A stretch of DNA of 64,000 bases from Anarhynchus alexandrinus (Eukaryota; Chordata; Aves; Charadriiformes; Charadriidae): contig VUYV01000082.1 of assembly GCA_008711295.1 (NCBI GenBank), forward strand, positions 205,255-269,254, given 5' to 3'. Positions 37,901-51,068 of this stretch are shown piece by piece (position 1 is the first letter of the stretch; each line of letters begins with the position of its first letter). The position numbers and the translations under genes were made by a program. The notes beneath the pieces were generated by a model that did not search any database, had not been told where the DNA came from, and worked only from the letters and a program-made list of their open reading frames with translations.

Positions 37901-40900
37901 TAATAACAGATTGTCTCAGTGCAGGATTTTCACAAGCACTGAAACAGATGAGGAAACCCCAGAATGATCCTGCTGGAGCAGTATGAGGCAAAAGATGAAC
38001 GAGCCTAAAACTCCTACACTTATCGCATAAGATTAAGGATATCAGTGGTTTTTGTGTTTCACAGTGCTGAGAATAAGGAAAGCATAGCTGTATGGGAGCA
38101 TAGTTATATTTGGCATCACTGGCTTCTTTCCTGCTGCCATGTCAAAGAAGTTTAAGACTGAAACGCTACAATAGAATTTGGTAAATAAACACAGATCTTC
38201 TGTACCTGACTTCATAAAAGCAAAGCATGCCTTCTAGATATGGGACCTGAAACTTGAGTTGAGATAAATAGAGCCAGGCCCTGTTATGACGAATTGTTAT
38301 CAGAGGAAAGAGAATTTGATCCACTGTGTTTTGAATCTCTCTAGAACCTCCCAGAGCCCCAAAGCGTGGAGCTTGAAATCTGTTTCTCATTCTGGCAGAG
38401 TAAAAATCTTGGGTTGCAACTTAATTTGATCTTATTTCATTACTCTGGGAAGTTCTATAAGCATGGCTAGGGTTATTTCAAATAGAAAGGAACAAGAGTC
38501 ATGAAGAATAACATCCCTCTAGATCAGATGCACTAACAAAATGAACATGCCTTTTGAAAAGCAACAATTTAAATTATTCCAGGGAAAACACTTCTAAAAG
38601 TCATCCTCTGCCTATTTCCCCCAGAGCAAAATTTAATATTTTGACATAGGGAGGGAGGACAAAATGACTTCAGAAGTTTCCAGACATCTCTGGTTTCTTC
38701 CATCCTTATTTGTTAGCATGAACACAGATGCATAAGATGCTTTATAAGATGGTTTGTTGGGTTGGTTTTTTTCCCTGATTTGCTTTGGCATCTCATATCA
38801 TAGAAGAATCTAGACGGAATAATTGGGAAACATAAAGTTCACAGTTTGGTAGTGAATTAAATGAGGCGTGATGGGTCAGAGTGTAGGGATGAAGGCAGAA
38901 GAGACAATACATTCCTCGTTTTAAAGCTGGGGCTGGCTCTGCTTGTGTTGGAATGTCACAGTGCTGGAGATGTGAGGAGAGATGCAGTGGCAGAAATTAC
39001 AGCTGGCAGTAATCAGGATGAAGGAATGCACCTTTGCAGCCATTTGTGGTTAACAGAACAACTCCTGCAGTTAGCCATGTCTAAGGTTAATAGGTTGTGC
39101 AGACTGCAATACAGACCTTTACAGAGGAAATGCATTTTTCTAGTTGTCGCTCATAAAGCTTTATCTGTTTTGCATGGACACTTAAGTAACTTATTTCATT
39201 TTTATTCCATTATTTTAAGAATGACCAAAAATACAAGTAACTAGATATTTAATTCAAGTTTATTCAGACACCTCTACTGGGTTTAAAAAGCCAAAACGTG
39301 ATTAAAAATCCTGTTAGCTCCAAGATCTGTGCAATATATGTTGAGAATGTTGTACTACCAGTGTTGTAATCTCTGTGTGAAAGAATGATATGAGATGAAT
39401 TCTCTTTCTGCATTAAATTTGGCTGCCCCATACATTCAGAGTGGACAGGTTACTGCCTGTCAGAAAGACTGGCCCCTTTTGTTCTATCTGCACAGGCATT
39501 CCTAAAACTATGTATCATCAGGGTTGTCTGCCAAAGGGTTAAACAAATGCTGACCTGGATATACTAGTCCCCTGAAAAGGTGTAAACTATGTTGGTTTAT
39601 AATGTAATTACATCTGTCTTGCTCTTATGTATACAGTAGGCAATCACTGAAAGAACTATGGAGTTGCAAAAACATAAGGCGGTTCTTAGTATTTTTATTT
39701 TTTTTTAAGTCAAGAAAGGCATACAAGATCTTCTATAGGCAGAAGGCAAGATCAGGACTTGAGCAGGGCACAGAGGAAAGAGATGGAGAACACAACTGAA
39801 GTTTGGTAACTGAGAAAAAAATTGAAGGAGCATTGATTTCTGAGGCTAATAGTATGGACAGAAGTTATTTGCATGTGAAACTCCTGGTCTACATCTGTCT
39901 CAAACCCAAAAAGCCAAGTAGCATAAAAAAATGCCTAACAGTCAAAACTGCCACATAATTTAGATGGAATTTTACTTGGAAAATGTAAAACCTGTACCGT
40001 TTTACTCAGCAGATCTCATAGGGCAGCTGGATTTGTGGTCACTTTGGAGAAATACGAGATGAAATTTCAGTTCCATTGAAGGACAATGGTAAAATGCCTG
40101 TTCACTCCAAAATTCCCTTGGATACCACCCATGAGATCTTTTTACCACTGCTTCTGTTGAGAAGCCAGCGCTGCTGTGAGAACCAGGGTCTGGGCTCCAT
40201 TCAGAAAGCAGCTCAAACTGCGTGGTCTGGTCTTGATTCGTTTGCTTGCGCAACCCCACTGCAGTGATGAAAGGAAAATGGTCCAACTTGGTTTTCAGAT
40301 TCAAACCTGAATTTTCATGTCCGGCAATTAGGAACCTTCTTCCCTCCCCACCCAACTGTAAAATTAACTAATTATCTCTGTAGGTCTTTAAAAGTTAATA
40401 AACGCGAAACACAATGATGGTGCATTTTATAGAGGGACTTTTCAGGCTGAAAGTATGATTTTAAAAGCAACATTTTGGACCCTCTGCTTTTTCCATTGAT
40501 TTCAGCATACAGCAAATTCCACTTTGTTCTGCCTGATCTGACTTCCTCTGTCCTTTCAGGGAAATCTCACTGCCTTTGGCAATATCATTACATAGGGATT
40601 CGCATAAATGTAGCTGAATATAAACATTTCTGTGAACATCTAGTTAATTTAGTACTTGACTTGTTTTATTCGAAACACAAATACCCATGCTCATGTGCTC
40701 ATGTGCCAGCACCCAAGCGTGATTATGCCATGTTATACGTGTTTTACATATGCACCATTAGATCAAAAAGTCCTCACTTTTTTTTTTCAAAGATTTGCTA
40801 GACTATTCTTTCTTTTTTTAAAATTATTGGTAAAGAATATTTTAAGTGATGCATACTTTTCAGGTGTATTCTGAAAGGTCTGTCTCATTGTTTAAAGTGT

Positions 40901-41785
40901 ACTGGATTTAAAAAAGAAACGAACAAAGAAAAGAAAAAAGGATCATATGATCAGCTGCTCCATTTTTCTTCTCTTTTCCTGACCACCTCTGCCCTGGTAT
41001 GTAGAAACTGGCTGATTTATTTAAATCCCGGGAACTCCCACGGCATATGGTTCATAAAGTAGCATTTACAGTGTGCATTGTAACACTTCATCACTACTAG
41101 AAAGACTTCGAAAGTAATATGGGTTCATGTTGTTCCAAAAGAAAAAATAGGGTAAAAGTATCTCTAATATTAAGATTTACTTTTAAGTCTACTGCTGTAA
41201 GATCAACTTTTGGAGAGGAATGGTATTTTCTGAATGATAACTGCCACAAAAAAAAAGAAAAAAATAAAATAAATCCTCTAACCCAAAAAACCCATCCTCA
41301 TAAAGTAGTTCTTCAACGCTGCCTTTTTTCCCACAGCCTTGTGGAGCCCCCAACCCTGTCTGCAGAAAATGAAAGAGAGAGGGGTGGGATTAATGTGTAA
41401 TTAAAGGGAATTTGGAAGGCTGAGATGTTGCGGAATGTTAGATCAGTAGCTGGAACAGCATGTGGTGTTCTTTAGGCAGGCTTCATTGAATCCATACAAA
41501 AAAAGAAAGAAGGGCTGCTTGCCTGTCTGCTCATTTATCAAACAGCTAGGCTGAACTTTCACAGCTCCACAAAAGTGTTTTACTGTTTGCTGAAGTTTTG
41601 CTCCAGAAATTAAAGCTGAACAACCTAGCGACTCTGAGTCTATGCTGCGTTTTTGACATCAGCCACGTTGTGCTAAGCTCTTGGAAACCAACACAGGACA
41701 ATTTTTACATGATAAAAAGGGAAGTTGATTGTACATTTGCTGAAGAAAATATTACTGAAGAAATGGTCAAATATGTGACATCCTA

Positions 41786-41880
41786 ATGTCTTTATTCATA
41801 TAGCACCTTTGATCCAAATATGTGTTCCAGAGATTTCAGTCATCAATCAGGATTAAATATTTATTACAGTGGCAAAATGG
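41786..41880 (+). repeat. MIR/SINE-like ancient repeat remnant
   Basis: The text tctttattcatatagcacct followed by ttgatccaaat and ccagagatttcag resembles the widespread amniote repeat text tttatatagcacctttcatcc ... agatctcaaagc. Further on, acagtggcaaaatggctcatgaag resembles its downstream cagatggggaaactgagg block. It is strongly diverged and called by eye. Confidence 0.35.
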
Positions 41881-43016
41881 CTCATGAAGAAGAAAAAAAA
41901 TCTATATTATTTAATCAATTTTAATTGATGTTTTCTTCCGGTTGAGAAGTTGTATTCTGCCTTGTATGCCTGTTTTCCTTTACTCTTAGTTGGTGTCCCC
42001 CCAAAAGAGGAAACATTTAGCAATTTATATAATGAAAACACAATTAAAATAAATTATAAATTAAAAAAGGAAGAAATTCCTTTTGCAAGTGAATCCTCAA
42101 GGCTTACTGCAGTCTTTCTTGCATGGCTGTTCTACCAGAAGAATTTTCCTCCTACTGCAGAGCACACAGAACCAGGTTCAGAATCCTGTGAGGTGCTGAG
42201 TGCTGCCTTTCCAGCAACTACAGCAGAGCTTTTTCACCAGGACTAGCCTGGCTGACAGGCTGTGATTACTGAAAGGACAATTTACATTCATTAATCCATT
42301 TCTTTAAATGCATCTGGCACTAAAGAAGTTGGTTGTTTTGGTTTTTTTTTTTAGAGTAACAATGTTCTTTTAATCTCTGCTGACAAACTAGAGTCCAGAT
42401 TCTTGATGATACCCTGCTGTTTCTGAGATGCACTTGTTTTCCATAGAGGATGAATTGATTACGAGCTATCTTTACAAATGTAACAGTGAGTCTTCCCTGA
42501 TAGAAGTGGTGTCCCTGTCAAACACCAAAATCTTTTCGGGGACTCACCTTCTAGAAAAAGGAGTGTTTAATGGCAGGATTGTGAAGGTCTTTAAAGAACT
42601 GTGGCCTTGAAAGCTCTCAGAAGGAGAGTTTCCTCTATTTGCAGCAAAACCAAATTTGTTGATCCTGCAAACTGACATAAATAATTAGTAGGCCAATTCT
42701 AAGTACAATCCTCCTTAGTTTAGAGGCAGAACTGATCTTAGATTTTAAGGTAATGTATTCTACTCCAGTAACTTCAGAAAGTCTTTATTTAAATTAATGG
42801 TAGTTAATGGAATTATACTGAATTTTAAAATTTATTTCTCCTCTCTCAGCGATGGAAAACATTAAAAGCTATGTTTTTATTTATTTCTCTTCCCATGTAT
42901 TTTGCTGACATTGCAGTACAGTTTTTCTGCTTTTCTGTCTTAACAGTCTATATTAAATTAAGTATTAGTAAACATCCTTTTCAGTTTTCTCTAATATCAG
43001 TTCTATTTACTTGCAG

Positions 43017-43078
43017 ATAATAAGGCAACAGTTTCCACAGCTAACAACAAGACGACTTGGAACCAGAGGCCAATCAAA
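43017..43078 (+). CDS. RFX4: RFX4 window exon 4 (DNA-binding domain, recognition region)
   Basis: The acceptor ttacttgcag ends at 43016. Twenty codons read IIRQQFPQLTTRRLGTRGQS, then AA begins a lysine codon completed in the next exon (phase 2). The donor is gtaagc. This segment holds the recognition helix and the start of wing W1 of the RFX fold. RRLGTRGQSKYHYYGI is the most conserved signature of the RFX family, and W1 rather than the helix inserts in the X-box major groove in the RFX1 structure. It matches residues about 106-126. Because it is only 62 nt and asymmetric, skipping it would shift the frame and destroy DNA binding. Confidence 0.96.
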
Positions 43079-45101
43079 GTAAGCAGTGTATGGTATTATC
43101 ATCTCACACAGGGCCCCATCTGGCTCTGGCTTTAGTGAACAGAATAGTATAAGATCAGGGTATAACTTGTCCAGTTGGGGATTTAAAACCCAACTTTGAT
43201 GGAGGTTCTATTATAGTCTTTACATTGTCTTATTAATTCAGCTACAATAGTCCTGCAAAGGTAGTCTAATGGAAACTTCACTGATTTAATCAGCAATATT
43301 TTCCGTATTGTTCCTATACTGTTTTTTATCTCAACTCACTTTATGCAATGTAAAGGACATTCACACACAGCAGTAATGGAGCTACTGTTGGAGGCTGGGA
43401 AATGACAGCTGGTTAACATCATGTTTCAGTTTAGAGGACAAGTAGCAGAATGCTATCTGGAATTTAGGTAGGAACATATGTCAGCCTAAACAGAAATTGT
43501 CCACAAACGTGGATTTAACCACCATTTTTCCTGTGTAATGCAATCCAACATATCTTTAAGTGATGAAGGAATTTGTCTATTGCCTTACCCAAAAGATGGT
43601 ACTTTCTGAAAACAGTTCATCCTAATTCCAGAATGAGAAATTAATTCAGAAAGAACAATGCACTTCCTAGAGTATTTGACTTTTTCCAGTTGTTGTCAAG
43701 ATGTGATTCTGCCAATTTATAAAGAGGATACAGTGACGTTTTTATTTTTTTTTTCTGGTTGTGGACTCCATGAAATTTTTCCAGTGGGGCTTTGGATCTT
43801 TTTATGGCAAACTTAAGCCCCCTAAATATATACATATATTTTTATATCTATATCTCTACTTTTCTTGATTAGCATTCACAGAATCCTACAGCGTAGTCTA
43901 AGGGTAGTCTCTGTAGATCACAAGTGGAAAACTATGGAGAGGGAAATGAAAACCTGGGACAGCACGTTTGCAAAATTTTGCTGGTAAAGCTTCTCTTTCA
44001 AAGCAAAGCCTAGAAACATAATACTGCTAAATGCTGAGAAACAAATATGCTATGAGAATTAGACTTGTATACCAAAGCTAGAATGACCCACTCTTTAAAG
44101 GAAAAAAAGAAATTAAGATACTAAAAGAAATGCCATTAAAATTAATTTTACTGTGCTCATCTAACAAGTGGTCCATGCCAAGCAGTATCTCTTTGATGGG
44201 ACCAAATGTCCTTTCCCCCATCTTGAGCTTCTCCTGATTTTTATAACTGAGCTTTCTTTTTCTAGAGCAGTCATATTTAAGCAGCTAATTGAAGATTTGA
44301 AATCTCTTCCCAAATGCAGAGCTACCATAACATCAGTCATAACAGAGCTACCAGAAATCTCTCAGGTGCAAATTCTGGGCTAGTCCCACAGCACATTAGG
44401 AAAGTATGATAGGTCTGGACTCAGAGAATCAGGATGTAGCACTGAATGTAAGTTCTTTGGAAGTTCAGAAAGACAAAGTGACAGTGTGCACCAGTCGCTT
44501 TATGGAAGCATTTATATGAGAATACCCACTGTCAGCCATCAAATCACGCGGACATTGGCTACAACTTTGTTATTTGTCTTCCCATTTAATGAAAGAAATG
44601 AGCACTGCTGTATTTCCAAACTGAAGTTCCTCTGGCAGCTCCAGGAGTCTCTCAGACAGGCAAGATGCTCTTGATCTGCTGACTGAAGGTGTCTTGTGTC
44701 TCCAAAATCTATGTCTCTCTACTCTCAGTGAGGCTAAAAGTCAATGAGACAATATTTCTTGCATATTTTTCCCCCTAACCTGCATGCCTGTCAGAGGGGT
44801 TTTCAGGTCACATACTCCTCTCATGCCATCTTTGCAATGCTTCTGCTCCCTATCTAGGATTGAAGAAGGGGTTTCTGTAAAGTGTGGTCTCTGTGCTCTG
44901 CAAAATTCTTGGCCCCTGAGATTCCCTGGTCACCCCTATGAAGGAGATCATAGTCACTCAAATTTCACAGCCTCAGTAGTTATGAAATTGAGTTCTTCTG
45001 CTCCAAAAGAGGATGCCTACATCTTCGTCAGTGGTTAACATCCCAAAGATTATAGCATACAGAGGAGTCATTCTCATTTGATCCAGTGAAGAGAAGTATA
45101 A

Positions 45102-45115
45102 ACACACACACACAC
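45102..45115 (+). repeat. (AC)7 microsatellite
   Basis: Seven perfect AC dinucleotides lie in intronic sequence. This is an ordinary short microsatellite with no further signal. Confidence 0.9.
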
Positions 45116-46334
45116 TAAATGCACACTATACTTATTTACAATAAATACACTCCTTGCTAGACCCAGCACAGCTGCAACTGAGCTCTGGTTTTGTTTTCAG
45201 AAACATCTGACTGCATTCCAATTAAGTGTTACGTAGAGAAATTACTTTAGGCATTAACACTTCAGTCCCTTTATCACCAACTGTGCTGACCAATTGCTGC
45301 CAGTATGATTTTCATTCCACTTCCCTGCTACTGCCAAAGGAAATTCGGCCATAGAAGTGGTTAAGATTATCTGACTTCACACTGTTCTGCCTTCAGTCTT
45401 TTTATAGCACGGCTGCCTTGTAACATTACAAAGTTCAGAGCTACAATGGTGCTATACTTTTGGTCATCAGTTGTGAGGCTTTCTTTTTTGCAGCTGGGTT
45501 TATTGCTGTAAGCATGCAGCTGTTCTCTATCGCACTGAGCTTAAAAACAGTTCCACCACAGGTGAGCCATGAGAAGGCAGCTGAACATAAAAGCCAATTT
45601 CTTTCAGTACTGTAGCTTGAAACTCTTCAATTATGTACACAAGAGGTTAGTTAAACTGATGGAAACTACATGGTGTGAAGGAAATTTTACTTCTTTCTTT
45701 AAAGGAGTGCTGCAGATACCAGATCCATGACAGAAAAAAGCATTCCACTATTTACCACAAAAATAATAGTCTGCATGTTATTCTTTTACAGATCAAACTT
45801 TCAAGCCCTGTTTGTTGAATTAAGTTGGGTTTTTTCTGATAGAAATACAGAAAAGTGTTTGCAAAAGAATCTTTGTAAACTGCACCAGTGAGTTTTTGCC
45901 GTTTGGGGTGGTAAAATTAGTGAAAGAAGAAGCTATCTGAAGAAATTTCAGAGTTAATTTGGCTATTGCTGTCTATATGATTTTGAAACTACCTGGAAAC
46001 CTCTGTATAGCTTACTGCCAAGTGAAATATACCAGAAATTAAATAATGCACAGTGAAATTCCTCTACATTTTCCAGGCTTTCATTCATTTTTTTCTTGAA
46101 TTGATTTAAGAGGAAGCTTGATATAACAGACTGACCCCTGTTAAAGTTACACGAACCTCTCAGTTGGTCTAGAACTTTTGCAGTCCTGCCTGCTGTGACC
46201 TTTTCCCCTTTTTCCCCCCCTTTCCCTCAGCAATTTGTGGAGCTAGCTCCTTTCAGTTTCCCCAACCTCAGACGTACTGCACAGGATGTACATGAGCTTT
46301 ATGGCTCTTACGTGCAGTGCATGTATGACAGCTG

Positions 46335-46398
46335 CTAGAGACCAAACTGGGGACTTGAACTGCAAGCTGCAGTTGTTACCATTCAAGCTAAAAAGCCA
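46335..46398 (-). repeat. tRNA-derived SINE or tRNA pseudogene remnant
   Basis: Read on the minus strand, ggctttttagcttgaatggt is followed by gcagttcaagtccccag. Tagcttgaatgg fits the Pol III A box (TRGYNNARYNGG) except for small deviations, and gttcaagtcc fits the B box (GTTCRANNCC). The boxes are about 18 bases apart, shorter than the roughly 32 of an intact tRNA, so the copy is degraded and cannot fold as a tRNA. The flanks do not identify the SINE family. Confidence 0.4.
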
Positions 46399-48109
46399 AA
46401 CTTGTACAGCTGGTGTTACAACTCTGGTGTTAGCACAAACTTGCCATTACCTATCTGTAATAGGTTAGGACCAACGCGGAGCCTGGTTTCTGGTGTGGAA
46501 TACACATTTTGGCCTAGGCGCTGATGGGCAGATTTGGAGTCTATAGTGTGGCTTTCTGAGGTATTGAAGGGAGGAAATCCCATTCATACTATGTCATCTT
46601 AATGTTTTAATAAATCTCACCTGGGTTATTCAATACTGAGTTCAAGATAGCTTTTATTTTTAATAGACAACATGGGACATCCTCAGTGGGCATGGCAAGG
46701 GAGCCACGTACTACAAGGTTGCTCCAACTCCCCAGGCTTCCTCTCAGCCCATCTGTGCTGGTAGACAAGATTAGGGCTTCCAGCTCTTTACCACCAGTTT
46801 CTGCTGGAGATTGACACGCACTGATCTGTGAGTGAATGACTGTGAGTAAAAAAAGGAAAAAGTCACCTGAGTTAGTTTAAACTACCATCACTTAGACGCT
46901 ACCGTTTCACCAATTTAATCTATGACCTTTGTAAAACCAGCTGATTTTGTCTAAAGCAAACTAGGATACATTCAAGGGAACAGATCTGCTGGCAGCACTC
47001 TGAAACCAGTAACTGTCTGGGGAGTACAGCAAACATCTAGAGATGGTAACTTTTCCTGCCACCATAGTGGGATCCGGAAGACAGTGCCTCATCATGGTCT
47101 GATAGGCTTTTGATAGGCTGTAAGGAAAGAACTGGAAGATAATTGAAAATTCCCTGTAGGACAGTAGGGTGAATCAAAAGTATACGAGCAATACAATTTT
47201 GTGATGCCTTTTGTAATCATAAAATATTTAGCTGATGAGTTGGTGCCTATAGCTGAGAAACTGAAATAAAAGTCAGCAAATTATGTAAGGAATAAGATTT
47301 CATTTGCTGCTTTGATGCAAGAGTTAGACTGGATAATCAGTGTTTCCATTAACACCTATAATAAAGCTAAGTTGTAGCACAAACTTGTACCATAAGGCCA
47401 CCCATCCATTTTTATAGCACAGCCACACTGTGTAACTCCCACTGTGGTCTGCACAGACAGAGTTACAGTGTTGGGTAGTATCCTTCACTGGTCTAAGCCC
47501 AGTACTGATGCTAAGTTTTCAAAAAGTAATTTTGAACTGCATATTTCCTACCGTTCATTGCTTTCCAGCACAAGCCTTTTTTTCTTCTCTCTTTTCATTA
47601 AAGTGTTTCCAAATTTTGCAACATTTCTGATCAACTAATTTGCAATAAAGACCCATGCTTTTCAGGGATCAAACCAGCCCTCAACAGTCTGAGAATTAGG
47701 GAGCTGAAATAACAACAGAAGGGCCAGTCCAGAGGGTCTGTACCTCTGCTTATTGCTAAACTAAAGGAGCAGCTGCACAGCAGAGCTCTGCCAACACGTA
47801 GCTTTAGTATGACTTTTTTTTTAATAATAATTAAAAAAAAGGAAGCCCATTATTTTCCTGCCCTGCAACAGTCAGCTTTATTAACTCTGAGGAGAGCTAC
47901 TTTTACCAGAAAGAATGAAAATTGGAAGCCCAAAATATTACCACAATGTTGTGCTACTGAATCTATGCTTGTTTATAATATATAAACTAATGCCCATTCT
48001 GTTTTGTTGTAGAAATCATTAGCATTATCAGTTCCTCTTAACCCCGTTTGGTTTTTTTTTTTAATTTTTAAACAATCTGCTTTATAAAATATACATCTCT
48101 ATGTACCAG

Positions 48110-48323
48110 GTACCATTATTATGGAATTGCGGTGAAAGAAAACTCCCAGTATTATGATGTGATGTATTCTAAAAAAGGAGCAGCCTGGGTCAACGAAACA
48201 GGAAAAAAAGAAGTAACCAAACAGACAGTGGCGTATTCACCGCGGTCCAAACTGGGAACATTACTGCCAGAGTTTCCAAATGTCAAAGATCTAAATCTGC
48301 CAGCCAGTCTGCCAGAGGAGAAG
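48110..48323 (+). CDS. RFX4: RFX4 window exon 5 (end of DNA-binding domain, region after it)
   Basis: The first base G completes the lysine codon. Seventy-one codons then begin [19 protein letters not shown] and end [10 protein letters not shown], in phase 0 before gtaaca. [10 protein letters not shown] closes wing W1 and the DNA-binding domain. The following segment ([18 protein letters not shown], then [19 protein letters not shown]) is the conserved linker into the B region. From memory, three residues differ from mammals: N for S after KE, N for S in WVNET, and T for S in EVTKQ. All are mild. At 214 nt it is the largest exon here. It covers residues about 126-197. Confidence 0.97.
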
Positions 48324-49150
48324 GTAACACTTTGGAAATCTTTTCTTGGCTTGTCTTGAGTTTTTTCCCTGCTCTGGATGAAAGCTTTATCTAAAATATA
48401 AAGACTTTGAATTAGAGTAAGTTTAATAATGCTTTGACTTTATTTATGGGGGACTTAATTACTTCACATAATAGGAAGAAATATCTTCCCTTAAAATAGG
48501 CAGCTGATGCTATCAACTGTACAATATTTCTAAAGCCCGTGCGCACTTTTTTTAAAGTTATATTACATAGAACAGGTGAAATTTGAGGGTAACTGTTTTT
48601 GCAATATAACTCTTTAGTCTGAAAACACATTCAATGGCAAACTGAAAAACAGTTCTGATGCTTTCTTGAGCAGAGAGGAACTTAGTGTGTTTCTTATCCT
48701 TCTAGACTAGAAATTAAGAGAATCCTATCTGCACATGTGACAAAAGTACTCTGGCTGCTCTTGGCTGAGCTTGCTAGTTTTCTGATGCTATTCACATGTG
48801 TAGTATCAATGTAAAGTGGACAAAAGAATAGGGTTTTATAGTTCTTTATGTCCTAATTAGGGCCACATTCTCGTCTTTGATCTCGCTGAGGCTTTTTGCT
48901 CCTCTTACATTTGAAGAATCCCCATTGACATAGAAAAATCCATGAATTCAAAGGGAGAATTTACTTTTAAGAAGAAAACTCATCTTAAAGCTAATCTAAC
49001 TAGACTCTAACAGATTTCATTATTTTTTGCAATTGTGCATAGGTAAGATAAGAAAAAACTTACTTTTTTGTGCTCTATATTCTGATAGTTTTAAAAGCAG
49101 TTTTCTTAAGTAGAATGATCTTTTGTGTGTTTCCCTCATTCTTTTTTCAG
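48324..49150 (+). other. RFX4: RFX4 intron after exon 5
   Basis: This is a short intron (gtaaca to cttttttcag). Its middle part, 48859-48955, looks like an eroded amniote repeat. Nothing else is recognised. Confidence 0.85.
48859..48955 (+). repeat. Eroded amniote repeat (CR1 3'-region-like)
   Basis: The text agggccacattctcgtcttt, then a ttacatttgaagaatccccattgac block, follows the amniote repeat text gggccagattctcatctc ... ttacac ... aactccattgacttcaatgg seen in old CR1-type copies. It is diverged and called by eye. Confidence 0.4.
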
Positions 49151-49228
49151 GTTTCTACCTTTATTATGATGTATAGAACTCACTGTCAGAGGATACTAGA
49201 CACTGTAATAAGAGCAAACTTTGATGAG
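49151..49228 (+). CDS. RFX4: RFX4 window exon 6 (B region)
   Basis: The acceptor cttttttcag is followed by 26 complete codons, beginning [19 protein letters not shown] and ending RANFDEV less its last residue. The donor is gtatgg at 49229. Both introns are phase 0, so this 78-nt exon is a symmetric cassette, and skipping it would delete 26 residues without a frameshift. The [19 protein letters not shown] helix is part of the conserved B region of the RFX family. It is identical to the mammalian sequence as I recall it (about residues 198-223). Confidence 0.96.
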
Positions 49229-51068
49229 GTATGGTTGGAAACTACAGTTGTAGCTTAATGACACATAAGGTATTAATGGATCTGAGAGCTTATTTTGAAT
49301 GTGATATTACAAACTTCTCATTTTGTGGTGGCCGATCCTTTTCATGAATAATGAACAATAGCTATACTTGAGTACATAATATGTGACCAATAGCGTTAAA
49401 TCTCACTTATAACACTGTGTGAGTTAGAGGAATGAAAGCAATGGGAATGCTTTTGTCTCATCATTCTCCAGCAGGATTAAGGTAGCAATATCTACTTACA
49501 AGATGTTGGACAATCCAGTTCTTACAACTCAAGAAGTGTGTCCACCACCGCTTTCCTAAGCTTTGAGTTGGGACTGAGCACCATTTGAAGGAATTCCTCT
49601 TAGTGTTCACACTAAGGGGCACACTAACACAGGGCAGATGCCACAGCCGAAATAGCAGGCTCTGCTGGTCTGTTAACAATGGCGCAGGGCAGTGGGGACC
49701 TAGACCCTCCTAGACATCCCGGAAAGCTGTGGCTGAAATCCCCCAGATGCTCAGTTGTACAGCAGTGCAGCTGGGAACAGATGCACTGATCAGCACTTGA
49801 TGCAGTCCATTAGACGTGGATAAGGTTTGTACCTGCTGCATATCTGACTGAATCTGAGGGTTTTCTGGCAGTGCGTGCAGACAGCTCTATAATTAGAGCT
49901 GAAAAATAAAACATTACTGGAATGCAAGCAGTTTTATATTACATGTGGAGAAGGCCTCTCGTCCAGGAAAACAAATCTAACTATAGAGAATGCTGAGGGT
50001 CTGATTAAAATATGACATCCAGGTCCTGGGAAAATCAGAGGAAACGGGTCTTTTGACTGTGTCTTCTGAACAATGGCAAGAAATTTCCTGCTTTATTTCC
50101 TCTCACTGTTTAATTCTTACACTCTTCTGGTTTAAAGCTGATGCTCCTTTAAGTCATTGTACCAAGTCTAGATGTTTCCATCTGAGAGAAATATGTAATG
50201 CACATTCAGGAAGTTTTGCTGGATGAGTCTCAGAACACTTTCTTAAGAGTAAGATGTTACATTTTGTCAGGGAATCTGTTTGTCAGAATCAATGGTGTGT
50301 GAGGGACTGAGCAGCAACAATATATAAATGTCAAGTATTCTTTACTGTACCTGGTGTGGTTACTTATTTCAGTACAGATTGTGTGCAAAAGGTTATCACT
50401 TATGAATGCCGGTGTTCTGACCCCTGTAGAACGGATCATATAATTCACTTAATAACACCTTTATTTCCTAAATTAAAATTTTCGGAGGCATATTTTTCTG
50501 TGTCTGAAATCTTCTCCCCATTTTCTTTTTTGCCTTTCTCCATTCTTTCTTCTATTTCCTTCGTAGTGAAGGAAAGAAGAAATCCAAAAGTGTAGTGTTT
50601 CTTTCCAAAATGAAGACAGAAAATGGCATATTGACCCCTGTAAGCCATGTGCTATCATCCTCTCCCTCCCTACACCAAGCTCTAGATTGCATCCCTTTGT
50701 ATACAGGGACAGAGAGCAAAGAGAGAGAAAGAGGCTTGACATGTGGAAGCCAAAGACTTACACTCACCAGCCATTGATGGAAGGTAAAAATATGGTGGTA
50801 CCCATGAGTGTGTCTGCTGTAGTAACGTAAAGACACCCTGTCACCAACTCAGAGTGTCTCCTTGCCCTTTGGTTAATTGTCCCATTGTGTGCTGCATTAC
50901 AATATAAGCCTTTCTAGTTAAGAAATATGCCTGGCCTGTGTTGTACGCCATCAGTCCAGCTCTGGGGCTGAAGCAAATACTATGTAAGCAGGGTCATTGA
51001 AGGAAAATGGTACTTGTGGCCTTTGACTATTTTCACTTAAACATTCCTGCTGCTTCTTGTGATTGCAG
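49229..51068 (+). other. RFX4: RFX4 intron after exon 6
   Basis: This intron runs from gtatgg to gtgattgcag. It contains a C/T-rich stretch at about 50510-50565 and no recognised repeat or gene. The overlapping short open frames on both strands show no protein family features. Confidence 0.8.

Larger units (their letters stand above)
30865..43016 (+). other. RFX4: RFX4 intron after exon 3 (12 kb, splits the DNA-binding domain)
   Basis: This is the longest complete intron in the window (gtgagt to ttgcag). It contains a poly-T run at 31201-31215, a probable CR1 fragment at 34691-34900 and a MIR/SINE-like remnant at 41786-41880. No exon, tRNA or other gene was recognised in the remainder. Confidence 0.8.
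43079..48109 (+). other. RFX4: RFX4 intron after exon 4
   Basis: This intron runs from gtaagc to atgtaccag. A short (AC)7 microsatellite lies at 45102-45115 and a tRNA-like SINE remnant at 46335-46398. A mammalian isoform is known to start in this part of the gene with its own first exon. I searched for a start segment resembling the mammalian one (Met-Asn-Trp) and found none, so that promoter is either absent or diverged. Confidence 0.8.

Noticed and set aside
43079..48109. Alternative RFX4 first exon known from mammals in this part of the gene
   Set aside because: No ATG-initiated segment resembling the mammalian one, followed by a compatible phase-2 donor, was found.
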